A stretch of DNA of 64,000 nucleotides from Catenuloplanes atrovinosus (GTDB taxonomy: Bacteria; Actinomycetota; Actinomycetes; Mycobacteriales; Micromonosporaceae). A program made the translations under genes and the position numbers. Location: positions 4,671,001 through 4,735,000 of the forward strand of contig NZ_JAVDYB010000001.1 of the NCBI RefSeq assembly GCF_031458235.1, in the 5' to 3' direction. Shown here one piece after another: positions 16,348-25,276 of the stretch. The number at the start of each line of letters is the position of its first letter. Position 1 is the first letter of the stretch. Below the pieces are notes generated by a model. The model searched no databases. It was not told the DNA's origin and saw nothing but the letters and a program-made list of their open reading frames with translations.

Positions 16348-18627
16348 ATGAGTCCTGGCACGACGAACCGGATCGCCGCGGCCTGCGCCGCCGCCGTCCT
16401 CCTATCGATAATTCCGGCATCCGCGTCCGTCGCCGCGCCCGGGCGCGGCGGCCCCCGGCTCGAACAGCTCGACCGCGGCCTGGTCGCCGCGTCCACGGCC
16501 GACGGGGTGTTCCTGAGCTGGCGCCTGCTCAAGAGCGAGGCGACCGGCCACTCCGCCACCGGGCTGACCGGCGTGAACTTCCACGTCTACCGGGACGGCC
16601 GGCGGATCGCCACGGTCACCGACAGCACCAACTTCCTGGACCCGGCCGGCACCGGCGCCTCGCGATACCGGGTCGCGGCCGTGTCCGGCGGGCGGGAGCG
16701 GGACCGCAGCGCGACCGTGACCGCGTGGTCCGCCGGCAGCTACGACCTGCCGCTGCGCAAGCCGGCCGACGGCGTGACACCGGCCGGCGAGGCGTACACG
16801 TACTCGGCGAACGACCTGAGCGTCGGCGACGTGGACGGCGACGGGCAGTACGAGTACGTGGTCAAGTGGGACCCGTCGAACTCCAAGGACGTCTCCCAGG
16901 TCGGGTACACCGGGAACGTCTACGTCGACACGTACGAACTGGACGGCACGCTGCTGCACCGCATCGACCTGGGCGTCAACGTGCGGGCCGGCGCGCACTA
17001 CACGCAGTTCCCGGTCTACGACTTCGACGGCGACGGCCGGGCGGAGATGATGATCAAAACCGCGCCGGGTACGAAGATCACCCGCTACGCGCGGGACGGG
17101 CGCGTGCTGTCCGAGCGCCACATCACGATGCCGCGCGCGGACGTGCGGGCCGGATACCGCCACACCGACGACTACCGGCTCAGCGCCGCCGGCTACTACC
17201 AGCATCTGGTGGACATGTTCCTCGGCTGGCACGCGCACCCGGAGGTGGTCGCCGGGCGCTGGCCGGCCACGCTGGAGGCGGCGTTCGGCATCGCGCCGCG
17301 GTACGCGTACCCGCTGAGCCGCACGGACGCGGAGGCGCTGGCCGACCACTTCATCGACGTGTACGCACCGGCCCGCAGCACCCGCAACGCGTTGCGCGCG
17401 TTCCAGGGCTTCATCCTGGACGGCCCGGAGTACCTGACCGTGTTCGAGGGCGCGACCGGCCGCGAGCTGCAGACCGTTCCGTACAAGCCGGGCCGGCACG
17501 ACGACGGCCTGATGTGGGGCGACTACGCCATGGCCCGGATCGAGCCGGGCAACCGCGTCGACCGGTTCCTGTCCGGCGTCGCCTACCTGGACGGCAAGCG
17601 CCCGTCCGCGGTCTTCGCACGCGGCTACTACACGCGCAGCACGCTGGTGGCGTACCGGTGGGACGGGCGGAGGCTGATCGAGGACTGGTACGTCGACAGC
17701 GGCTGGACGCCGATGACCAACCCGTTCAACGACTCCCCGCACGGCCGGAACGGCACCGACCCGGAGTTCGGCACGCTGACGACGCAGGGCTTCCACTCGC
17801 TGTCCGCCGCGGACGTGGACGGCGACGGCAAGCAGGAGATCGTGTACGGCGCCGCCACCATCGACGACGACGGCGACCTGCTCTACTCCTCGTTCGCCAC
17901 GATGCCGCCGGGCAGCGCGGCGCCGGGGCAGAGCGCGCGGCTCGGTCACGGCGACGCCATGCACGTCACGGACATCGACCCGGACCGGCCCGGCCTGGAG
18001 ATCTTCACGGTGCACGAGGGCGCCACGTCCGCGCCGTACGGCATGGCGATGCGCGACGCGCGGACCGGCGAGGTGCTGTTCGGCGTCTACTCCGGCCGCG
18101 ACACCGGCCGCGGCATGGTCGGCGACGTGCTCCCGGAGTCGCGCGGCCTGGAGGTCTGGGCCAGCCTGCCCGGCGGCACCGACTCACTCGGCCTCTACAC
18201 CGCCCGCGGCGTGGTCACACCCGGCCCGATCCCCGGCACCAACCAGAGCATCCGCTGGTCCGCCGACCTGACCACGCAGATCCTCAACGGCTCCGGCGAC
18301 GCCGTCCCCACCGTCGACGACTGGAAGCGCGGCACGCTGCTCACCGCGGACGGCACCCGCGCCAACAACGGCACCAAGGGCAACGCCGGCCTGATCGCCG
18401 ACGTCTTCGGCGACTGGCGCGAGGAACTGCTGCTCCGCACGGCCGACAGCTCCGCGATCCGCGTCCACCTGAGCACGGAGATCACCGCGCACAAGCTCTA
18501 CACGCTGATGCACGACCCGCAGTACCGCGTCGAGGTGGCCCGCCAGCAGACCACCTACAACCAGCCGTCCCACCCCAGCTTCTACCTCGCCTCCGACACC
18601 GTCTGGTCCCGCGTCCCCCTCCCCTGA
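16348..18627 (+). CDS. Secreted rhamnogalacturonan lyase (PL11)
   Basis: 759 residues from ATG 16348, preceded by GGAGACCCCGAG. Signal peptide about 1-32 (RIAAACAAAVLLSIIPASASVAA). The mature chain starts with a fibronectin-like beta domain (LEQLDRGLVAASTADGVFLSWRLL) and continues into the eight-bladed propeller of family PL11, with repeated DGDG calcium-binding turns (VGDVDGDGQYEYVVKWDPSNSKD, YDFDGDGRAEMMIKTAPGT, AADVDGDGKQEIVYGA). PL11 enzymes beta-eliminate the Rha-GalA backbone of rhamnogalacturonan I. Divergent from the bifunctional cellulase, so both face a shared control region: together they attack pectin and cellulose. Confidence 0.95.
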   Translation: MSPGTTNRIAAACAAAVLLSIIPASASVAAPGRGGPRLEQLDRGLVAASTADGVFLSWRLLKSEATGHSATGLTGVNFHVYRDGRRIATVTDSTNFLDPAGTGASRYRVAAVSGGRERDRSATVTAWSAGSYDLPLRKPADGVTPAGEAYTYSANDLSVGDVDGDGQYEYVVKWDPSNSKDVSQVGYTGNVYVDTYELDGTLLHRIDLGVNVRAGAHYTQFPVYDFDGDGRAEMMIKTAPGTKITRYARDGRVLSERHITMPRADVRAGYRHTDDYRLSAAGYYQHLVDMFLGWHAHPEVVAGRWPATLEAAFGIAPRYAYPLSRTDAEALADHFIDVYAPARSTRNALRAFQGFILDGPEYLTVFEGATGRELQTVPYKPGRHDDGLMWGDYAMARIEPGNRVDRFLSGVAYLDGKRPSAVFARGYYTRSTLVAYRWDGRRLIEDWYVDSGWTPMTNPFNDSPHGRNGTDPEFGTLTTQGFHSLSAADVDGDGKQEIVYGAATIDDDGDLLYSSFATMPPGSAAPGQSARLGHGDAMHVTDIDPDRPGLEIFTVHEGATSAPYGMAMRDARTGEVLFGVYSGRDTGRGMVGDVLPESRGLEVWASLPGGTDSLGLYTARGVVTPGPIPGTNQSIRWSADLTTQILNGSGDAVPTVDDWKRGTLLTADGTRANNGTKGNAGLIADVFGDWREELLLRTADSSAIRVHLSTEITAHKLYTLMHDPQYRVEVARQQTTYNQPSHPSFYLASDTVWSRVPLP

Positions 18628-18662
18628 CCCTCCCCTCCCTCCCCTCCCCCCTCTCCCGCGCC

Positions 18663-18718
18663 GATCTAGGGTTTGTTCCAGCGGTGTGATCTCCGATCGC
18701 GCGAACAAGTCCTAGATC
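18663..18718. terminator. Imperfect stem-loop after PL11
   Basis: GATCTAGG-gt-TTGTTC (18663-18678) pairs with GAACAA-gt-CCTAGATC (18703-18718): 8 plus 6 bp with a 2x2 internal mismatch and a 24-base loop that contains GATC-N-CGATC. It lies 35 bp after the PL11 stop. It could be a terminator or an operator of the TetR gene downstream. Confidence 0.5.
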
Positions 18719-18726
18719 GACGTCGA

Positions 18727-18822
18727 GCGGCGGGCGGCGGGGGGCCGGGGCCGGGCGGCGGGGCGGCGGGGCGGCGGGGGCGGGGGCGGGGCGGCGGGGG
18801 GCCGGAGGGCGGGGGCGGCGGG
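18727..18822 (+). repeat. G-rich low-complexity tract (potential G-quadruplexes)
   Basis: About 95 bp almost wholly built from GGCGGG, GGGGCC and GGGGGCGGGG on the plus strand, just upstream of the TetR start at 18837. At least ten runs of three or more G are present, so several overlapping intramolecular G-quadruplexes are possible on the non-template strand. Confidence 0.85.
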
Positions 18823-18836
18823 CGTATCGTGGGTGG

Positions 18837-19406
18837 GTGCGAGCGGATGCGGTTCGTAATCGGGTCCATATCGTTGACGCGGCGCGTGCGCTGATGGCGG
18901 CGAAGGGGACCGGCGTGACGCTGCGCGCGGTCGCCCGGCACGCCGGCGTCGGGACGGCCACGCTCACCCGGCACTTCCCCACCCGCGAGGCGCTGGTCGA
19001 GGCGGCCGTCGCCCGCCAGATCGACGTGTGCACCGAGGCCACCGAGCGGGCCGCGGCCGATCCGGACCCCTGGCGCGGGCTGAACGGCATGGTGGAGCGG
19101 ATGTTCGACCCGCGGTTGCGGGACGGCGACCTCCCGGTGGGGGACGCCATCACCGGGCCGGACGGCGCCCGCGCGAGGCACAACGTCTGCGAGCTGACCC
19201 GCCGCGCCCAGGAGGCCGGGCAACTGCGCGCCGACTTCCGGCCGGCCGACCTGCTGCTGCTCACGACGGCCGGCGACAACCTGGCCGCGACCTCGCCGCC
19301 GGCGGCGCGCCGGCTGGTGGCGTACCTGTTGCAGTCGTTCGCCGCGCGCACCGCGCCGCTGCCCGACGCGCCCCCGATCGCGGTGCCCGGCACCGTCTCC
19401 GGATGA
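18837..19406 (+). CDS. TetR family transcriptional regulator
   Basis: 189 residues. TetR_N helix-turn-helix at about 10-55 (IVDAARALMAAKGTGVTLRAVARHAGVGTATLTRHFPTREALVEA) and a variable ligand domain of the type followed by LLLLTTAGDNLAA. GTG 18837 is the first start in frame, with GGGTGGGTG ahead rather than a clear Shine-Dalgarno. It precedes the two-component flavin monooxygenase genes by 110 bp on the same strand and may regulate them; the upstream G-rich tract occupies its promoter. Confidence 0.88.
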   Translation: MRADAVRNRVHIVDAARALMAAKGTGVTLRAVARHAGVGTATLTRHFPTREALVEAAVARQIDVCTEATERAAADPDPWRGLNGMVERMFDPRLRDGDLPVGDAITGPDGARARHNVCELTRRAQEAGQLRADFRPADLLLLTTAGDNLAATSPPAARRLVAYLLQSFAARTAPLPDAPPIAVPGTVSG

Positions 19407-19517
19407 CAACCGGAACATCCGCGCACCGGCGTTCATCACTTCCCGGCGGAACCGGGGTGGACGGCCGCGCCGCGATTAGCGTTCCTCCCGGTTGACCGCA
19501 CACCGAGGAGAGAACAC

Positions 19518-20666
19518 ATGATGGATCTGGTGGCCCGCGTCCGCGAGCTGCGCCCCGAGCTGTCCGCGAACGGCTTCCGCGCCGACGCCGAGGGCACCGA
19601 CGTCGCGGACAACATGCGGCTGATCGCCGAGGCCGGGCTCCACCGGCTGACCGTGCCGGCCGAGTTCGGCGGGCTGTGGGACGGCGGGCCGTGGGGCGCG
19701 CTGCGCGCGACGGTCGAGAGCATCGTGGAGGTGTCCGCGGCGGACGGCTCCACCGGGCAGTGCTGGAGCGCCACCGTGCTGGTCGCACGCCAGTTGTTCA
19801 TGTCCGACCTGCCGTGCGAGACCCGGCGCCAGCTGGCCGGCGAGCTGCTCCGGGACGGCCGGCGCCTGGTGTCCTCCGCGTCCGAGGCCGGTGGCACGGG
19901 GCCGGTGACCGCGGTACGGGCGCCCGGCGGCATCGTCATCAACGGCACCAAGACGTTCAACACCAACAGCGGTGGCGGCGGCCGGGACCTGCTGCACGTG
20001 CGGTTCCTGCTGGAGGGCGAGCCGCACCAGGCGCTGGTCCGGCTGGACGATCCGGGCCTGACCGCCGCGCACGACTGGGACAACATGGGCCAGCGCGGCA
20101 CCGAGAGCCAGACCATCACCTACCGGGACGTGTTCGTGCCGGACGGGTGGCATCTCACGCCGCCGGCCATCGACCCGTACCTGCTGAGCGCCGTCATGCT
20201 GACCCACGCGGCGCTGCTGCAGGGCCTGGGCGAGGGCGCGCACGAGGCCGCGGTCGGCTACCTGCGGGCCGTCGGCCGGTCCAGCATGCCGAAGTTCGCC
20301 GGCGCGCTCGAGGACCCGCTGCTGCACCGGCAGCTCGGCGAGATGTCCAGCGAGCTGGCCGCCGCGCGGGCGCTGCTGCTCAGCGTGGCCGCCGAGATCG
20401 AGGCGGGCGGCGCGGACCCGGCCGAGGTGGGCGTGCGCGGCTTCCGGTCGAAGGTGGCCAGCACCGCGGCGGGGCTGCGGGTGAGCTCGCGGATTCACGA
20501 CCTGACCGGCGGGCGCGGCACCGCCAACCGCTACCGGTTCGACCGGTACTGGCGCAACGCCCGCGCGTTCGCCTCGCACGATTCGCTGGACGCGAAGATG
20601 GCGTTCATCGGTGCGTACGAGGTGTCCGGATCGCTGCCGGACCTCGCCGACTACCTGGCGGTCTAG
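19518..20666 (+). CDS. Acyl-CoA-dehydrogenase-like flavin monooxygenase (oxygenase component)
   Basis: 382 residues, GAGGAGAGAACAC before ATGATG. Acyl-CoA dehydrogenase fold: N-terminal helices, middle beta domain (SSASEAGGTGPVTAVRAPGG... INGTKTFNTNSGGG) and C-terminal four-helix bundle ending HDLTGGRGTANRYRFDRYWRNARAFASHDS. The HD/R-W-RNAR-HDS ending and the absence of an acid base place it with FMNH2-dependent monooxygenases such as DszC, SfnB or HpaB-like hydroxylases rather than beta-oxidation enzymes. The adjacent flavin reductase starts at the very next base, which strongly supports a two-component monooxygenase. Confidence 0.88.
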   Translation: MMDLVARVRELRPELSANGFRADAEGTDVADNMRLIAEAGLHRLTVPAEFGGLWDGGPWGALRATVESIVEVSAADGSTGQCWSATVLVARQLFMSDLPCETRRQLAGELLRDGRRLVSSASEAGGTGPVTAVRAPGGIVINGTKTFNTNSGGGGRDLLHVRFLLEGEPHQALVRLDDPGLTAAHDWDNMGQRGTESQTITYRDVFVPDGWHLTPPAIDPYLLSAVMLTHAALLQGLGEGAHEAAVGYLRAVGRSSMPKFAGALEDPLLHRQLGEMSSELAAARALLLSVAAEIEAGGADPAEVGVRGFRSKVASTAAGLRVSSRIHDLTGGRGTANRYRFDRYWRNARAFASHDSLDAKMAFIGAYEVSGSLPDLADYLAV

Positions 20667-21533
20667 GTGGACCCGACCGCGCTGCGCGCCGCCTTCGCCC
20701 GCTTCCCGAGCGGCGTCACCGCACTGTCCGCGCTGGTCGACGGCGCACCGGAGGGGATGGCGGTGAGCTCGTTCGTCCCGGTCTCGCTGGATCCGCCGCT
20801 GCTCGCGGTCTCGATCCGGCGGGACTCCCGCACCTGGCCGCTGCTGCGCCGCTCGCGCGGGATCGGCGTGAGCGTGCTGGCCGCCGGGCACGGCCCGCTG
20901 AGCCGGCGGCTCGCCGGGCCGGTGGACCGGTTCGCCGGCGTCGACTGGACCGCGGCGCCGTCCGGGGCGGTGCGCATCGGCGGCGCGGCGGCCTGGTTCG
21001 ACTGCGCGCCGGCCGAGGAGGTGCCGGCCGGCGACCACGTGATCGCGCTGCTCGCCGTCCGCCGGGTCGAGTACGGCCGGGCCGTACCGCCGCTGGTCTT
21101 CCACGGCAGCGCGTTCCGCGAGCTGGCCCCGGAGGCGCCCGTGCGGACGCCGCCGGGCCGGGCCTGCATCGACGCGGGCCGCCGGGTCGCGCGCCGGTAC
21201 CGGCTGTGGCGGTCAGCCGATCGCCACGTCGACGATGTGCATGATGCCGCGGTCGCTGCCCCGCGGCAGGATCACGGCGTCGACGGTCCTGGCCGGGTCG
21301 AGCGCGACCGGGTCGGTGGCGAAGACCCGGAACGTGCCCCCGCCGGCGGTGCCGTCGGCGTTGTTGCGGCCGGTGACGGTCAGCAGCGCGGTGTTGCCGA
21401 CCGGGGCGGCCGCGGCCCAGTCGCCGAGGATCAGCGGGACGTCCTGGACCGTGCCGTCGGTGTAGACCACGTGGGCGGTGCCGGTGGCCGGGCCGTTCGT
21501 GGCCAGGCCGAGGAACGAGACGCCGCGGGCTGA
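20667..21533 (+). CDS. Flavin reductase (reductase component), with read-through C-terminus
   Basis: The frame encodes 288 residues, but the flavin reductase-like domain (FMN-binding split barrel: RFPSGVTALSAL, GMAVSSFVPVSLDPPLLAVSIRRDS, LAGPVDRFAGVDW, FHGSAFRELAP) is only residues 1-155. From about 21140 the frame continues without a stop, through the last 320 bp of the antisense GH92 pseudogene to TGA at 21533, with a composition (RG/GD-rich) typical of an antisense shadow. Either the native stop was lost or there is a frameshift. It starts directly after the TAG of the monooxygenase gene and should supply it with reduced FMN. Confidence 0.8.
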   Translation: MDPTALRAAFARFPSGVTALSALVDGAPEGMAVSSFVPVSLDPPLLAVSIRRDSRTWPLLRRSRGIGVSVLAAGHGPLSRRLAGPVDRFAGVDWTAAPSGAVRIGGAAAWFDCAPAEEVPAGDHVIALLAVRRVEYGRAVPPLVFHGSAFRELAPEAPVRTPPGRACIDAGRRVARRYRLWRSADRHVDDVHDAAVAAPRQDHGVDGPGRVERDRVGGEDPERAPAGGAVGVVAAGDGQQRGVADRGGRGPVAEDQRDVLDRAVGVDHVGGAGGRAVRGQAEERDAAG

Positions 21534-23340
21534 GTGATCGGTCAGGTCGATGCGCTGGCCGTGCGGGATCCAGTTGTCCGGCGTGCCGGGCGCGGCGGTG
21601 GGCCAGGTGAACGTGAGGTCGCCGTGCCGCAGCGCCGCGCCCGGGGAGGCGCCCGCGGCGGCCAGCGAGTCACGGGAGTACGACCAGTCGCTCAGGTCCA
21701 TCGAGCCCAGGTCGCCCCGGCCGTCCGGCGTGGTGCCGACGTTGTTGCGGGCGTCCATCCCGTCCAGGTAGGACGGTGGGACGTCCGCGGCGCCGGTGCC
21801 CCACGCGGTCGGCGTGGCGGACATGACGAAGCGCAGCTTGCCGCCCTCGCGGGCGAACTCGGCGCCGACCCAGGACGCGGTCCGCCGCTCGCCGTCCACG
21901 CGCAGGTCCTTGACGTAGCGCTTGCCGGCGGCGACGCCGGGCGCCTGGATCTCGATGTCCGCGCCGCCGCCGACCGGGCGGATGTCGATCCGGTCGAACA
22001 TCGGCGCGTGCAGCACCAGCGTGCCGGTGCCGTAGATCGCCGGGTAGAAACCCAGGTGGGCGAAGACCAGCCAGGCGCTGAGCGCGCCCTGGTCGTCGTT
22101 GCCGGGCAGGCCGGACGGCGTGGTGTCGTACATCTCGGCGACCGCGCGGTACGCCACGTCCACGGTCTTCGCGGGCGCCCGCAGCCAGTTGTAGACCCAC
22201 GGCGTGCCGAACGCGGGCTGGTTCGATCGCGTACTCCAGCACGCGTGACGTGGCGAAGTCGCCCTTCCGGTTCTCGATCAGGCCGGTCGCGAAGTACTGG
22301 TAGGCGTCCGTCCGCCGGCTCGCCGTCGCGGGCAGCCGCTGGGTCTCCACCATGGACCGCAGCGCGGCGACCCGGTCGTAGTCGGTGATCCCCATGTCGT
22401 CCAGCGTGGAGAGGATGACCTGCAGGTTGTCGCCCTGCATGCGGGACGCGCCGGGCGCCCAGCCGCCGGTCTGCTCGGTCAGCAGCACGATCGACCGGTT
22501 GATGTCCGCCGCCACCGCCGGGTGGGTCAGCGCGATCAGCTGCGCCTGGCCGCGGTACATGTCCCAGCCGGAGCCGGCGAAGTTGATGTTCAGGTAGAAG
22601 TGCCGGCCCGGCTCCACCCGGTGCACCCGCCCGTCGTAGCCCAGGTACTCGCCGTTGACGTCCTCGCGCACGTTCGGGTGCAGGAAGGCGTGGTGGAGCG
22701 CGGTGTAGAACTCGACCCGCCGCTCGTCCGTGCCGCCCTCGGCGTCGACCGTGCCGAGCGCCTTCTCCCACGCCTTCCGCGCGTCCCTCCGCACCGGGTC
22801 GAAGCCCTTCCGGCCCACCTCGGCGGTACGGTTCGCGGCCGCGTTGTCCACGCTCACGTAGCTGAAGCCGGTGCTCGCGGTCACGGTCGCGCCGGCCGGG
22901 AACGTGACCCACGCGCCGGTGTCGTGCCGGTGGTCGACGCCGGTGTCCGTGCCGCCCTTCTCCACGCGCGTCGCGCCCGCGGTCAGCACGTCGTCCCTCC
23001 ACACGCCGTACGAGGCGAAGTCCGTGTCGTACGTGGTGGAGAAGGAGGCGCGGTAGTAGTTGCCGTTGTCGCAGACGTCCACGCCGTACATCCAGCCGGA
23101 CACCGTGCGCGTCGCCGGATCGATCGTGACCGCGCTGCCGAACGTGCGGTTGTTCGGGCCGGACACGTCGAGGATCAGCGTGGCGTTCCCACCGAAGGCG
23201 AACCGGCTCACCGCGGTGCGCGTGGTCGCGGTCAGCTCCGTGGTCACGCCGTTGTCCAGCGCCACCTGGCCGAGGGCGAGCCGGTGCCCGCCGCCTGTTC
23301 GGACACGAAGTAGCCCGCCGAGGTTAGGAACTGAGCGGTC
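21213..23340 (-). pseudogene. GH92 alpha-mannosidase remnant, 5'-truncated and frameshifted
   Basis: Two frames together give the C-terminal two thirds of a GH92 exo-alpha-mannosidase: first frame DNGVTTELTATTRTAVSRF, GFSYVSVDNAAANR, EFYTALHHAFLHPN, then DMYRGQAQLIALTHP, GGWAPGASRMQGDN, ending at EYAI; the second frame resumes with NQPAFGTPWVYNW and continues LPGNDDQGALSAW, LGFYPAIYGTG to the stop at 21213. The shift lies at about 22224-22232. The N-terminal about 200 residues (signal, PFIGT and the first beta domain) are missing: homology stops near 23300-23340, where a fragment like SAGYF appears in yet another frame. So at least one frameshift plus truncation; a dead gene or, less likely, assembly errors. 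Confidence 0.85.
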
Positions 23341-23385
23341 AGTGGGTATGAGTCCTCCGTCACCGTCCAATGGGGAGGATTTGAG

Positions 23386-23889
23386 ATGACCACGACGGAA
23401 TCGCAGTACCATGCCGCGCCGGCTAAGGCGCCCTGGGAGGAACCGTCCGCGACCACGCGCGACGTCAAGGTGACCGGGCGGCGGGTCGTCGCGAACCTGA
23501 TCGACGGGTTCCTGATGGTGCTGGTCGGCGGCGGGTTCATGATGATGTTCGGGGTCGAGCGGAGCGCGGCCATGGAGACGGCGGGCACGGCCACGATGTG
23601 GACGATGTCGCCGGCCGGGACGCTGCTGTACGCGGCCTTCGCGATCGCGTACTACGTGCTGATGGAGCGCCTGGCCGGGCGCACGCTCGGCAAGATGGTC
23701 ACCGGCATTCGGGTCGTGGACGAGGCCACCGGCGCGGCGCCGAGCTGGGGGCAGGCGGCCCTGCGCACCCTGCTGCGGATCGTCGACGGCCTGTTCGGCT
23801 ACCTGGTCGCGTTCGTCGTCGTGCTCACCAACGACAAGCGTCGCCGCCTGGGCGACATGGCCGCGAAGACGCTGGTCGTCCGCTCCTGA
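23386..23889 (+). CDS. RDD family membrane protein
   Basis: 167 residues, start ATG with GGGGAGGATTTGAG ahead. RDD domain about 30-165: VTGRRVVANLIDGFLMVLVGG carries the RxxxxxxD equivalent of the family's Arg-Asp signature, and three hydrophobic segments follow (FLMVLVGGGFMMMFG, AGTLLYAAFAIAYYVLM, GLFGYLVAFVVVL) with LAGRTLGKMVTGIRVVD between them, the most conserved family segment. Integral membrane; the function of RDD proteins is poorly defined. It stands alone, followed by a terminator at 23924. Confidence 0.9.
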   Translation: MTTTESQYHAAPAKAPWEEPSATTRDVKVTGRRVVANLIDGFLMVLVGGGFMMMFGVERSAAMETAGTATMWTMSPAGTLLYAAFAIAYYVLMERLAGRTLGKMVTGIRVVDEATGAAPSWGQAALRTLLRIVDGLFGYLVAFVVVLTNDKRRRLGDMAAKTLVVRS

Positions 23890-23923
23890 GAAGCACGCGA
23901 CGTCGATCTCGCGATTCTGACGA

Positions 23924-23959
23924 AGCCGCCCCACCACGGATTCTCGTGGCGGGGCGGCT
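23924..23959. terminator. Bidirectional terminator hairpin
   Basis: AGCCGCCCCACCACG (23924-23938) pairs with CGTGGCGGGGCGGCT (23945-23959), one mismatch in 15 bp, 6-base loop. Lies between the convergent ends of the RDD (23889) and DUF808 (23978) genes. Confidence 0.8.
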
Positions 23960-23977
23960 CGCGTTCGGGGCCGTGGT

Positions 23978-25186
23978 TCAGGCGCCGGCCGGGTCCGCCG
24001 GCGGCGTGGCGTCCGGCTTGGCCGCCGGGGTGCCACCGGCCCTGGGCGCGGGATCGGTACCGGGCGCGGCGTCCGTGGCCGGCGCCGGGTCCGCGGCCGG
24101 CGCGGCGTTCGCGCCCGCCGTGGCATCCGTGCCGGCCGCCGGGTTGGCGCCGGCCGCCGCGTGCACGCCGGCCGCGGTTGCGGTGGAAGTACCGGTCCCG
24201 GCGGCGGAGGCGTCGGTGGCCGGGGCGGCGTGGGTGGTGCCGTGGCCGTCGCCGTGCGCGCCGGAGCCGTGCTTGGCGCGGTGGAAGGTGAAGGTCATGA
24301 TGACGACGATCACCGCGCCGATGATCAAGCCCACGATGGCGCTGGCGATCGTGTTGACCAGCCAGCCGACCACGCCGCCGAGCGGGCCGGTCGCGTGGTG
24401 GGCGGCTTCCTCGATGTGGTGGACGGCGCCGTAGACCGCGTGCAGGCCGAGCTCGTCGGAGCCGACCAGCAGGATGTGGCCGCCGACCCAGAGCATGGCG
24501 GCGGTGCCGACGATGGTGAGCACGGTGAGCACCTTGGGCATGGCCTTGACCAGGCCGCGGCCGAGGGCGGCGACGGCGGTGCCGGAGCGCTCGGACAGGC
24601 GCAGGCCGACGTCGTCCATCTTGACGATGATCGCGACGGCGCCGTACACCGCGACGGTCATCAGCACCGCGACCACGCACAGGATGACCAGGCGGGAGAC
24701 GAAGCTCTGCTCGGCGACCTCGTTCAGCGAGATCACCATGATCTCCGCGGAGAGGATCAGGTCGGTCCGGATCGCGCCGGAGATCAGCGTCTTCTCGTCC
24801 TTGAGCTGCTCGTCCTCGCCGTGCGCGCCGTGGCCGGAGACCTTCGCCCAGACTTTCTCGGCGCCCTCGTAACAGAGATAGGCGCCGCCGAGCATCAGGA
24901 TCGGTGTGAGCAGCCACGGCACGAACTGGCTGAGCAGCAGCGCCACCACGATGATGATCGCCTTGTTGCCCAGCGACCCGAGCGCGATCCGCTTGATGAT
25001 CGGCAGCTCGCGGTCGGCCGCGAGGCCGCGCACGTACTGCGGCGTGACCGCGGCATCGTCGATGACCACACCCGCGGCCTTCGACCCGGCCTTCGCGGCC
25101 GCCACGCCCACGTCATCGATGGACGCGGATGCCGCTCGTGCCAGCACCGCGATGTCGTCCAACAGGGCTGCTAGTCCGCCGCTCAA
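23978..25186 (-). CDS. DUF808 (YedI-like) membrane protein with Ala/Pro tail
   Basis: 402 residues. Starts with MSGGLAALLDDIAVLARAAS, the conserved beginning of DUF808 proteins, with six or more hydrophobic segments (for example IIIVVALLLSQFVPWLLTPILML, LVILCVVAVLMTVAVYGAVAIIV, VLTVLTIVGTAAMLWVGGHILLV, IVGLIIGAVIVVIMTFTF) in about 70-300. The last 100 residues are His- then Ala/Pro/Thr-rich and probably disordered, which is not usual for the family. The TTG start is supported by GGAAGGACC placed correctly before it. Function unknown. Confidence 0.9.
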   Translation of the reverse strand: MSGGLAALLDDIAVLARAASASIDDVGVAAAKAGSKAAGVVIDDAAVTPQYVRGLAADRELPIIKRIALGSLGNKAIIIVVALLLSQFVPWLLTPILMLGGAYLCYEGAEKVWAKVSGHGAHGEDEQLKDEKTLISGAIRTDLILSAEIMVISLNEVAEQSFVSRLVILCVVAVLMTVAVYGAVAIIVKMDDVGLRLSERSGTAVAALGRGLVKAMPKVLTVLTIVGTAAMLWVGGHILLVGSDELGLHAVYGAVHHIEEAAHHATGPLGGVVGWLVNTIASAIVGLIIGAVIVVIMTFTFHRAKHGSGAHGDGHGTTHAAPATDASAAGTGTSTATAAGVHAAAGANPAAGTDATAGANAAPAADPAPATDAAPGTDPAPRAGGTPAAKPDATPPADPAGA

Positions 25187-25276
25187 GACAGGTCCTTCCG
25201 ATCGTCGTTCGCACGCTCTCGCCGACGATTATCCCTGCCCCGGGCCATCGCGGCGCGCCGGACGCCACCGGACGGC

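Noticed and set aside
18727-18822. G-rich tract as a CRISPR or tandem-repeat array
   Set aside because: No constant unit or spacer pattern; it is irregular low complexity.
23978-25186. DUF808 and RDD genes as one operon
   Set aside because: They are convergent with a strong hairpin between.
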